This document shows, piece after piece, positions 1 to 5,668 of a DNA stretch of 5,668 nucleotides. Source of the DNA: Lachnospiraceae bacterium. GTDB taxonomy: Bacteria; Bacillota; Clostridia; Lachnospirales; Lachnospiraceae. Position numbers and translations under genes: made by a program. Location: the NCBI GenBank assembly GCA_003520205.1, contig DOVG01000047.1, forward strand, positions 511 through 6,178, written 5' to 3'. Position 1 is the stretch's first letter. Each line of letters opens with the position of its first letter. Below the pieces are notes generated by a model. It made no database searches, had not been told where the DNA came from, and was given only the letters and a program-made list of their open reading frames with translations.

Positions 1-40
1 GCATGAGTGATACAAGCGACCAGCGTAAAAGGAGAGACCA

Positions 41-2455
41 ATGTATAAATTATTTGTAATTGCAAAAAACAATATGAAGAAGCAAAAGGGTGACATGATA
101 ACCTTCCTCATTCTTACATTTCTGGCAGCTTTACTGATATTTGACTGTGCATCAGCTATAGTAGGGATGAATCATGTGTTAGATGATACCTTCAATAGAG
201 TAAATGGAGCACATGTGATTTTGTACTGTGGAGACAGTGAGGATGAAATTAATGTAGCTAAGAAGACATTTACAGAAAACAAAAATATCCTAAGCTATGA
301 AATGACGCCTTGCATAAATATGACCGTAAAGTACAGAAAAAAAGGCGATAAAGACTACATGGAATATATGTTTATAGCCGAAAGCTTTGAAGAAAATAAA
401 TCCATAATGAATCTGAATAAACCGGTAAAAAAACTTGGACAGAGTGAGATACTTCTGCCGTACAACATGCATAACAGCTTTGCTATAGGAGATATCCTGC
501 AGCTTAAACTTGATGACGAAGTATATGATCTTAAGGTTGCCGGATATCTGGAAGATCCATTATTTTGCTCGACCTTAAATATATCTATATATGGATGTTA
601 TCTTTCACAGGAAATGTTTGACGAATTTATAGAAGATCATCCTTCTGTAGCACAATCATTTATTGCGTGCAAGGGACGTGTAAGTGAAAAGGAAATTGAA
701 GACGGTACACTTTCTACAATAGACATAGAATCAGAAATCGGAGATGTTTATAAGGCTGGGATTACAAAGGCTTTAGAAGAACATCCGGACAGAAGTTATG
801 CATCATATATGCTTCAAAACTGGCAGGTAATGAGAGGCGGTGGAGAATTCCTGCCGATTACTGTCATATCAATAATACTTGTATTTGCAGTATTAATACT
901 TATTATAGCTATAGTTATTATATCCTTCAGTGTAAATAACTTCATTCAGAAAAATATGAAGAACACAGGTATCCTTGAAGCAAGCGGATACACTGTAAAC
1001 GAGCTAAGATGGGCTCTTACCCTTCAGATAGTCTTAGTAGGTCTTGTTGGTAGTCTTATAGGAATTACAGTTGGAATAATGACATTTGATATATTTGGCT
1101 CGATAGTAAGTTCTGTTCTGGGACTTGTATGGAATCAGCCTGTAAATGCCAGGCTTGCTGTAATTATTGTAATAGGAATAGTAATTACTCTGGGAGTAGT
1201 AGCAAGAGTAATCAGCAGGACTTATAATAAAATCAGTGTACTTGATGCTTTACGAGGCGGAATAAGTACTCATAATTTTAAAAGAAACTATTTCTCCTTC
1301 GAGAATACTCCTCTTCCTATCCCTGTGACCATGGCATTAAAGGAAACATTTGGAGGAAAAGGACGAAATATACAGATGGCAGCCATATCAATGCTGCTTA
1401 CTATCTCTACACTTATTGGTTTTGGACTACTTGAAACCTTCGGAAAAGATAATAAAGGTATACATGATATATTAGGCATTGAAGCTGGTACAGTGTTTGT
1501 TTCAGATAATGATCCGAAAGAAGATTATGAGGAACTGTCAGAAAAACTAAAAAGTATTAATGGAGTTGATAATGTATTAACGCAAGTTGGTTTTGAACCG
1601 GTAATTAAGTATGGAGATAAAAAACAGACAATATATACTTATGCATGTGATGACCTTGATAATTCCCGAAATACCATAATAACTGAAGGTAGAGGTCAGG
1701 AAGAAGAAAATGAGATAATGGTAACACCAGGCGTGGCAAAGGATCTGGGAGTTAAAGTAGGTGATGTTGTTACCATCCAGTTTGCTGATAAAGAAGCAGA
1801 TTATCTGATAGTAGGTATGAATCAGAAGTTGGAAAGAATGGGGCGCACTATATATATGACCATAGATGGTGCAAAAAAAGTGATGCCGGGAAAGCTTCAG
1901 TATGAGTACTATGTAAATGGTAAAGAAGGAGTAACATATGATGAACTAGTTAAAGAAATCAGTAAACTTGAGAAGGCGGATGGTTTTGATTTCAGTTATA
2001 TTGATCTCGAAAAAAATATTGAAGGAACAACAGAATCACTTAAAACAGCATTAAATATTATCTGTCTGATAATAGTTATAGTAACTATACTTGTGGTTAT
2101 TTTTGTAGAATCTCTGGTAATAAGGGCAAAGATAAGTCGTGAGTGGAGAGGAATGGGAATAAGTAAGGCACTTGGACAGACAAGCTCGAATCTTATCTCA
2201 CAGATAATGCTTTCAAATATGCCGGCTGTTCTAACAGGAGCAATAATTGGTGCGCTTCTGTCGCCTGTTGCAGGAAGAAACGTATGTAAAGCTGTATTTT
2301 CACTGTTTGTAATGAAGAATATACCATTTAATATTCTTCCACACTATTTAATAATTGTAGTGGCAGGAATTGTCGTAATAGCAATTCTTACATCAGCATT
2401 AGCAGGACTTAAGGTAAGAAGCCTGAAGCCGGTTGAGATGATAACAGAAGAGTGA
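41..2455 (+). CDS. ABC transporter permease, FtsX/MacB type, 804 aa
   Basis: This is an integral membrane permease that should work with a cytoplasmic ABC ATPase; none is encoded in the window. Hydrophobic segments lie at about residues 15-42, 270-300, 325-352, 371-392, 445-468, 672-700, 722-745 and 768-792. This gives two repeats of one helix, a large extracytoplasmic domain (about 45-268 and 470-670) and three helices. The second three-helix bundle ends in the FtsX-like tail SLKPVEMI, and the first repeat has the matching SVLDALRGG. Family members export peptides, lipoproteins or antimicrobials, or act mechanically on cell-wall enzymes; the sequence does not show which applies here. The start is supported by AAAGGAGAG at 28-36. 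The gene begins only 40 bases into the window with no promoter visible, so an upstream partner, probably the ATPase, is likely in the same operon. Family is sure; substrate is unknown. Confidence 0.93.
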   Translation: MYKLFVIAKNNMKKQKGDMITFLILTFLAALLIFDCASAIVGMNHVLDDTFNRVNGAHVILYCGDSEDEINVAKKTFTENKNILSYEMTPCINMTVKYRKKGDKDYMEYMFIAESFEENKSIMNLNKPVKKLGQSEILLPYNMHNSFAIGDILQLKLDDEVYDLKVAGYLEDPLFCSTLNISIYGCYLSQEMFDEFIEDHPSVAQSFIACKGRVSEKEIEDGTLSTIDIESEIGDVYKAGITKALEEHPDRSYASYMLQNWQVMRGGGEFLPITVISIILVFAVLILIIAIVIISFSVNNFIQKNMKNTGILEASGYTVNELRWALTLQIVLVGLVGSLIGITVGIMTFDIFGSIVSSVLGLVWNQPVNARLAVIIVIGIVITLGVVARVISRTYNKISVLDALRGGISTHNFKRNYFSFENTPLPIPVTMALKETFGGKGRNIQMAAISMLLTISTLIGFGLLETFGKDNKGIHDILGIEAGTVFVSDNDPKEDYEELSEKLKSINGVDNVLTQVGFEPVIKYGDKKQTIYTYACDDLDNSRNTIITEGRGQEEENEIMVTPGVAKDLGVKVGDVVTIQFADKEADYLIVGMNQKLERMGRTIYMTIDGAKKVMPGKLQYEYYVNGKEGVTYDELVKEISKLEKADGFDFSYIDLEKNIEGTTESLKTALNIICLIIVIVTILVVIFVESLVIRAKISREWRGMGISKALGQTSSNLISQIMLSNMPAVLTGAIIGALLSPVAGRNVCKAVFSLFVMKNIPFNILPHYLIIVVAGIVVIAILTSALAGLKVRSLKPVEMITEE

Positions 2456-2477
2456 TATATATAAAAGAGAAAAAAAT

Positions 2478-2518
2478 AAAAGGTAACAGTTCGCAGTATA
2501 TGTGAATTGTTACCTTTT
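2478..2518 (+). terminator. Strong hairpin terminator after the permease gene
   Basis: The arms 2478-2495 and 2501-2518 pair over 18 positions, 16 Watson-Crick and two G-U, around a five-base loop (GTATA). The left arm is preceded by an A-rich run and the right arm ends in TTTTT, so the structure can work as an intrinsic terminator for the permease transcript. The A-tract and T-tract symmetry means it could also stop transcription arriving from the other strand. It begins 22 bases after the permease stop. Confidence 0.85.
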
Positions 2519-2541
2519 TAGGATGCAAAAAATAATATAAT
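2515..2541 (+). promoter_or_regulatory. Candidate promoter for the HAD-proA-HAD unit
   Basis: A perfect TATAAT lies at 2536-2541. The best -35 candidate, TTTTTA at 2515-2520, is a poor match at a short 15-base spacing and overlaps the end of the terminator. Transcription would begin near 2548, about 54 bases before the preferred start codon at 2602. A promoter is expected here because a terminator precedes and three closely packed genes follow. The -10 is convincing and the -35 is not. Confidence 0.45.
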
Positions 2542-2550
2542 GTTGTATCA

Positions 2551-2567
2551 TGACATAAGTGTCAAAA
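2551..2567 (+). repeat. Copy 1 of a 16-base repeat containing a palindrome
   Basis: GACATAAGTGTCAAAA at 2552-2567 is identical to 5399-5414. With the T at 2551 it forms TGACA-TAAG-TGTCA, a perfect inverted repeat with five-base arms and a four-base spacer. It sits at the expected transcription start of the phosphatase gene, so it could be an operator for a dimeric repressor; the 5-4-5 spacing is like that of CRP/FNR-family sites, but the regulator is not known. It is followed by ATAAGA at 2568-2573. If the structured RNA at the right end is an IscB omega RNA, this copy is a perfect match to its guide position. Confidence 0.75.
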
Positions 2568-2586
2568 ATAAGATACCATGAAATAT

Positions 2587-2591
2587 GAGGA
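2587..2591 (+). promoter_or_regulatory. Ribosome binding site that selects the start at 2602
   Basis: GAGGA lies ten bases before the ATG at 2602. The earlier in-frame ATG at 2578 has only AT-rich sequence before it and no ribosome binding site, and starting there would add eight residues that do not belong to the HAD fold. Confidence 0.7.
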
Positions 2592-2601
2592 AGTAGAAAA
2601 T

Positions 2602-3414
2602 ATGAGTAATACAAAAAAATTATTTCTAACTGATTTGGATGGAACCATTCTAAATGATAAGAAGGTAATCACTCCTCGTACTATGAAGGCTCTGATAGAG
2701 TATGTATCCCGTGGAAATGTATTTGGAATATGCACTGGAAGAGATATAAACAGCGCAAAGGCTGTTTATGATGGACTTGGTGTGAAGCTCGCAGGAAGCT
2801 TTGTTATAGCATTTAATGGCGGTCAGATATACGATGTAGATAATAAGAAAACCGTGTATCGTACCGGTATAGATGTTAAGATGGGACAGGAAATTCTGAA
2901 AATAGCAAAGGACTGGGGGATACATGTTCATACATATAATGATGATTTTATTCTTACAGTTGCCTATAATGAGTGCATTGAGTATTATAGAAGAGTTATA
3001 AAAACTCCGGTTATTGTAGCAGATGATATAGGCCCTTTTATGGATAAGCCGCTCTGTAAGATGATATGTATAGAACTTCATGATCATGAAAAACAGGAGG
3101 GATTTAGAAAAGAGATAGAAAGACTCTATGGTGACAGTCTGGATCTTATGTATTCAAATGAATACTATCTCGAACTGATTCCCAAGGGCTCAGGCAAGGG
3201 CAGCGCATTAAAATGGCTTTCTGATTATCTTGGTATAAAACCTGAAAATACTATGGCGGCAGGAGATGCAGACAATGATTCATCTATGGTGGCGGCAGCA
3301 GGACTCGGTATAGCTATGATTAATGGTGACGACAAGATAAAGAAAGCGGCAGATGTAATAACAGAAGAAGATAATAATCATGATGGAATCGCTCCATTCT
3401 TAGAGAAAATGTAA
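2602..3414 (+). CDS. Cof-type HAD-IIB family phosphatase, 270 aa
   Basis: This is a cytoplasmic haloacid dehalogenase-superfamily hydrolase of the Cof/IIB class. These are Mg-dependent enzymes that usually dephosphorylate sugar phosphates, flavin precursors or other small phosphorylated metabolites. All four catalytic motifs are visible when counted from the ATG at 2602: DLDGT with nucleophile D11 and acid D13, CTGR with T45, the lysine motif PKGSGKGSAL (K195 or K199), and GDADND at 221-226 for metal binding. The IIB cap lies between motifs II and III. Length is normal for the family. An in-frame ATG at 2578 would give 278 residues but lacks a ribosome binding site. It is the first gene of the unit with proA, 12 bases upstream of it. 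No substrate can be named, and a link with proline synthesis is not implied by the sequence. Confidence 0.9.
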   Translation: MSNTKKLFLTDLDGTILNDKKVITPRTMKALIEYVSRGNVFGICTGRDINSAKAVYDGLGVKLAGSFVIAFNGGQIYDVDNKKTVYRTGIDVKMGQEILKIAKDWGIHVHTYNDDFILTVAYNECIEYYRRVIKTPVIVADDIGPFMDKPLCKMICIELHDHEKQEGFRKEIERLYGDSLDLMYSNEYYLELIPKGSGKGSALKWLSDYLGIKPENTMAAGDADNDSSMVAAAGLGIAMINGDDKIKKAADVITEEDNNHDGIAPFLEKM

Positions 3415-3426
3415 TGAGGTAGGAAA

Positions 3427-4755
3427 ATGGTAGTAAGAGATGAAGTAAGAAAAATGAAATCAGTTGCACCTCTCGTTGCAGCTACAAGTAATGAAACAAG
3501 ATGTGCAGCCTTAAAGCTTGTTGCAGAAAGACTTCAGGAGAGACAGGCTGAGATATTTGCAGAGAATCAGAAGGATCTGGAGGCGGCTGCAGAAAATGGA
3601 GTTGCTGATCAGATAGTCAAGAGACTTAAGTTCAATGAAGGAAAACTAAAGGATGTTGTGGCTGGAATCAATCAGCTTATTACACTTGAAGATCCTATCG
3701 GTAAAGTGACACTGGACAGGGAGCTGGATGAAGATTTAAGACTTACAAGAATTACTACACCTATCGGAGTTATCGGAGTTATCTTCGAAGCTCGTCCTGA
3801 CGCGCTTGTTCAGATATCTTCACTTTGTATCAGAAGCGGCAACTGTCCGGTTCTGAAGGGAGGAAAAGAAACTACATATACAAACAGGATACTCTTTGAG
3901 ATTATATATGCTGCAGTTATAGAGGCAGGACTGCCTGAAGGCTGTATGTTGCAGGTTGAACAGCATAACGAGATAGATGAACTTCTTACTTGTGATGGTC
4001 TGGTGGATCTCCTTATCCCTCGTGGGTCTAATCAGTTTGTACAGTACATCATGAATAATACCCGTATACCGGTAATGGGACATGCAGATGGTATCTGTCA
4101 CATATATGTAGATAAGGATGCGGATTTTGAAAAAGCCATTCCTGTTATTGTAGATGCAAAGATACAGTATACTGCTGCCTGCAATGCGGTAGAGACAATT
4201 CTTATTCATAGAGATATAGCAGAGGAGTTTGTTCCAAAGCTTGCCGAAGCTCTTAAAGCAAATGGCGTAAAGCTGAGGGGAACCAGAGAAGTAACAGATA
4301 TCCTTGATAAGAATAAGGACAGTATTTCGGATACTTCTGAGAATAAAGATTATGAGACTATAGATGAATCAGAATTTAAGGAATATCTTGCATTAATAGT
4401 TTCTGCAAAACTTGTTAGCGGAGTAGACGAGGCGATAGAACATATAAATACAAGAGGTTCTCACCATACAGACAGTATCATCACAGAAAATGATGATACA
4501 GCCGAAAGATTCCTTCAGCTTGTTGACTCAGCAGGAGTATACCGCAATTGTTCCACAAGATTTGCAGACGGCTTCAGATATGGATTTGGAGCAGAAGTAG
4601 GAATCAGTACCAGCAAGATTCATGCGAGAGGACCTGTAGGACTTGAAGGACTTGTTACATACAAATACAGACTATGCGGAAATGGACAGATAGTAGGAGA
4701 CTATGCAACCGGAAAGAAGAGTTTTCACTTCAAGGATATACAGGAGAAAGCATAA
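3427..4755 (+). CDS. proA: Gamma-glutamyl phosphate reductase (EC 1.2.1.41), 442 aa
   Basis: It reduces L-glutamate 5-phosphate with NADPH to glutamate 5-semialdehyde, the second step of proline synthesis from glutamate, in the cytoplasm. The aldehyde-dehydrogenase-type fold is recognised by FEARPDAL (from 120), the following LKGGKE stretch, IPRGS (197-201), GHADG (218-222), YTAACNAVETILIH with the catalytic cysteine at C252, and the signature GFGAEVGISTSKIHARGPVG near 386-405. The protein is about 20 residues longer than the usual 415-420; the excess is an acidic low-complexity stretch at about 294-316. GAGG at 3416-3419 supports the start, and an internal ATG at codon 10 is less likely. The usual partner, proB (glutamate 5-kinase), is not in the window; the neighbours on both sides are HAD phosphatases. 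Identity is very secure. Confidence 0.97.
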   Translation: MVVRDEVRKMKSVAPLVAATSNETRCAALKLVAERLQERQAEIFAENQKDLEAAAENGVADQIVKRLKFNEGKLKDVVAGINQLITLEDPIGKVTLDRELDEDLRLTRITTPIGVIGVIFEARPDALVQISSLCIRSGNCPVLKGGKETTYTNRILFEIIYAAVIEAGLPEGCMLQVEQHNEIDELLTCDGLVDLLIPRGSNQFVQYIMNNTRIPVMGHADGICHIYVDKDADFEKAIPVIVDAKIQYTAACNAVETILIHRDIAEEFVPKLAEALKANGVKLRGTREVTDILDKNKDSISDTSENKDYETIDESEFKEYLALIVSAKLVSGVDEAIEHINTRGSHHTDSIITENDDTAERFLQLVDSAGVYRNCSTRFADGFRYGFGAEVGISTSKIHARGPVGLEGLVTYKYRLCGNGQIVGDYATGKKSFHFKDIQEKA

Positions 4756-5460
4756 ATGAAAGATTTTAAAGCAGTAATATTTGACATGGACGGAGTAATC
4801 TTTGATACAGAGAAGCTGTACCTTGACTGCTGCGTTGAAATAGGTGAGAAGTACGAGCTGGAGCATGTTGAGGAGGCGTGCTTCAGATGTATAGGTATTA
4901 CAAGTGAAGCTTCTGCCAGGATAATGTATGAAGTGTTTGGGGATGATTTTCCACTGGACAGCTTCAGAGGAGAGGTGGACGAGCTTTTCAGGGCAAGATT
5001 TGATGAGAGACTTCCTATAAAGCCTGGAGTGAGAGAACTGCTTACCTATCTAAAAGGTGAAGGATACAAAGTAGCGATTGCATCTTCGACAAAAAAAGAA
5101 AGTGTAAAAAAAGAGCTTGCTCAGGCAAAGTTTCTTGATTTCTTTGATGAGATTATATGTGGTGATATGGTTGAAAGAAGTAAGCCAAATCCTGATATAT
5201 TCCTGAAAGCTGCTGAGTGTCTTGGGGTAGCGCCTGATTCATGCATCGTTATAGAGGATTCGTATAATGGAATAAGAGCGGCAAGTGCGGCCGGTATGTT
5301 TTCATTTATGGTTCCGGATATGCTGAAGCCGGATGATGAGATGAGAAGCAAGGCTTCTGTGATACTTGACTCTCTTATGGATGTTAAAGAATATATGAGA
5401 CATAAGTGTCAAAAGTCAAACTGCGTTCCTGCTTGCAGGAAAAGCAGCTTGACCTTATGA
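4756..5460 (+). CDS. HAD-IA hydrolase, beta-phosphoglucomutase-like, with element-derived C-terminus
   Basis: This is a cytoplasmic HAD-superfamily phosphatase or phosphomutase of the beta-phosphoglucomutase/GPH type. Motif I is DMDGVIFDTE with D10 and D12; a helical C1 cap follows at about 18-85; motif II is ASST at 109-112; motif III is SKPNP with K143; motif IV is IEDSYNGIRAASAAGM with E167 and D168. The catalytic core is complete, so the enzyme should be active; the substrate is unknown. The ATG follows the proA stop with no gap, and its ribosome binding site AGGAGA (4742-4747) lies within proA, indicating translational coupling. The family fold normally ends near the VKEYM at 210-214. 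The remaining 20 codons lie in the 16-base repeat (5399-5414) and the first stem of the structured RNA; the tail contains three cysteines and does not look like HAD sequence, so it was probably gained by insertion. Confidence 0.9.
   Translation: MKDFKAVIFDMDGVIFDTEKLYLDCCVEIGEKYELEHVEEACFRCIGITSEASARIMYEVFGDDFPLDSFRGEVDELFRARFDERLPIKPGVRELLTYLKGEGYKVAIASSTKKESVKKELAQAKFLDFFDEIICGDMVERSKPNPDIFLKAAECLGVAPDSCIVIEDSYNGIRAASAAGMFSFMVPDMLKPDDEMRSKASVILDSLMDVKEYMRHKCQKSNCVPACRKSSLTL
5399..5414 (+). repeat. Copy 2 of the 16-base repeat; possible omega RNA guide position
   Basis: GACATAAGTGTCAAAA is identical to 2552-2567. Neither flank extends the match: the base before differs (A here, T in copy 1), and the match ends exactly where the first RNA stem starts at 5415. 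In IscB-type elements the guide of about 16 bases is host DNA directly flanking the left end, so position and length both fit. It lies within the last codons of the HAD-IA gene. CATAAG at 5401-5406 could also pair with CTTATG at 5454-5459, which would make it part of the RNA fold instead. Confidence 0.7.
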
Positions 5461-5645
5461 CACGATGAAACACGAGGAAATAGCAGTTTACGATGGCAAC
5501 GAGGAAAACTATATCAATATGCTTGCATAATTGATATAGTTTGACGACTGCCCGATACAGAGTACAAAGTACTCTGTTCGTAGAAAACTAGCGGTTTCTG
5601 AGTGTTTCTAGGATTGCGAGAATTTCGTAAGAAATGGAGCAATCC
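5415..5645 (+). ncRNA. Highly structured noncoding RNA, probable HEARO/IscB omega RNA scaffold
   Basis: Five stem units follow each other. (1) GTCAA 5415-5419 with TTGAC 5449-5453, CTGC with GCAG, and a six-pair tip closed by a CTTG loop at 5432-5435. (2) GCAGT 5483-5487 with ACTGC 5547-5551, enclosing a 12-pair helix 5506-5517/5531-5542 that continues past a bulge to a second CTTG loop. (3) A nine-pair stem 5557-5565/5569-5577 with an AAA loop, extended by CGA/TCG. (4) TAGAAA 5581-5586 with TTTCTA 5605-5610. (5) GGATTGC 5611-5617 with GCAATCC 5639-5645, containing ATTTC/GAAAT closed by GTAA, a GNRA loop. Units 3-4 and 4-5 abut without a spacer, as in compact folded RNAs. That this is a structured RNA is strongly supported. 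The HEARO/omega assignment rests on its size of about 230 bases, its position directly before an ORF, and the flank-derived repeat. A retron or other RT-associated RNA is the main alternative. Confidence 0.6.
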
Positions 5646-5647
5646 GT

Positions 5648-5668
5648 ATGTCATATGGTGTTAAAAGG
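5648..5668 (+). CDS. 5' end of an ORF running out of the window (possible IscB-like protein)
   Basis: ATG at 5648 opens a frame of seven codons, MSYGVKR, to the window edge. GGAG at 5636-5639 lies eight bases upstream, a good ribosome binding distance. A second ATG at 5655 in another frame (MVLK) has AATCCGTATG before it and no comparable binding site, so 5648 is preferred. Seven residues cannot identify a family. An RNA-guided nuclease of the IscB type would be expected from the preceding RNA, and a basic residue pair just before a hydrophobic strand would suit its N-terminus, but that is context and not evidence from the protein. The binding site sits in the last RNA hairpin, so translation may depend on RNA folding. 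Confidence 0.45.

Larger units (their letters stand above)
5415..5668 (+). mobile_element. Left end of a probable IscB-type (IS200/IS605-related) element, cut by the window
   Basis: The structured RNA begins abruptly inside the end of a HAD gene, at the exact point where a repeat shared with another locus stops being identical, and leads into a new ORF. This is what the left end of an inserted element would look like. No transposase, right end or target duplication can be seen because the window ends at 5668. Elements of this group typically leave no target duplication. The boundary at 5415 is inferred from the repeat and the first stem. Confidence 0.45.

Noticed and set aside
1..10. Tail of an upstream ABC ATPase gene
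   Set aside because: Stops occur at 4-6 and 8-10 in two frames, but ten bases cannot show which, if either, ends a gene.
2578..2601. Earlier start codon of the Cof-type phosphatase at 2578
   Set aside because: It lacks a ribosome binding site, while GAGGA precedes the ATG at 2602, and the added residues match nothing in the family.
2650..3087. Long open frames on the - strand, also at 3820-4209 and elsewhere
   Set aside because: They lie opposite well-recognised genes, have odd composition rich in I, Y, C and N, and no ribosome binding site or family resemblance.
5415..5453. First hairpin as an intrinsic terminator of the HAD-proA-HAD unit
   Set aside because: The stem is strong, but CTTATGACAC follows instead of a T-run, and more structured sequence continues without a break.
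5399..5668. Group II intron 5' end
   Set aside because: No GUGYG-type start is found at the boundary, and about 230 bases before an ORF is too short for the usual domains I-III ahead of an intron protein.
5399..5668. Retron ncRNA
   Set aside because: No clear long inverted repeat joins the beginning and end of the region, as retron a1/a2 arms would. It is not excluded, because the downstream protein is unseen.

Overview
The window looks like chromosomal DNA of an AT-rich Firmicute, most likely a Lachnospiraceae relative (Butyrivibrio, Roseburia or Eubacterium type). The grounds are low GC, frequent ATA and AGA codons, strong AGGAG-type ribosome binding sites and one-strand gene order. The genus is an inference.

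Layout, all on the + strand. Positions 41-2455 encode an 804-residue ABC transporter permease of the FtsX/MacB type, which probably belongs to an operon beginning upstream of the window. A strong hairpin at 2478-2518 separates it from the next unit. Behind a candidate promoter comes a tight three-gene run: a Cof-type HAD-IIB phosphatase (2602-3414), proA for gamma-glutamyl phosphate reductase (3427-4755), and a beta-phosphoglucomutase-like HAD-IA hydrolase (4756-5460). The last gene starts at the base after the proA stop and has its ribosome binding site inside proA. Only the proA product can be assigned to a pathway with confidence (proline synthesis); the two phosphatases have unknown substrates.

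The most unusual part is the right end. From 5415 to 5645 there is almost continuous RNA-type secondary structure: five stem units with tetraloops and two pairs of units that abut directly. An ATG with a good ribosome binding site follows at 5648, and its frame stays open for the seven codons left. This resembles the left end of an IscB-type transposon-associated element, in which a HEARO/omega RNA lies directly upstream of the RNA-guided nuclease gene. The protein lies outside the window, so this assignment is an inference; other RNA-plus-protein elements such as a retron remain possible.

The 16 bases directly before the first stem (5399-5414), where an IscB-type RNA would carry its guide, are identical to 2552-2567 in front of the first phosphatase gene. 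The identity stops exactly at the stem boundary. At the intact copy the next six bases are ATAAGA, which fits the kind of A-rich target-adjacent motif described for IscB. The same 16 bases contain a palindrome at the phosphatase promoter, so they may also, or instead, be a dispersed operator-like repeat. The structured element also runs into the end of the HAD-IA gene and supplies its last codons and stop.
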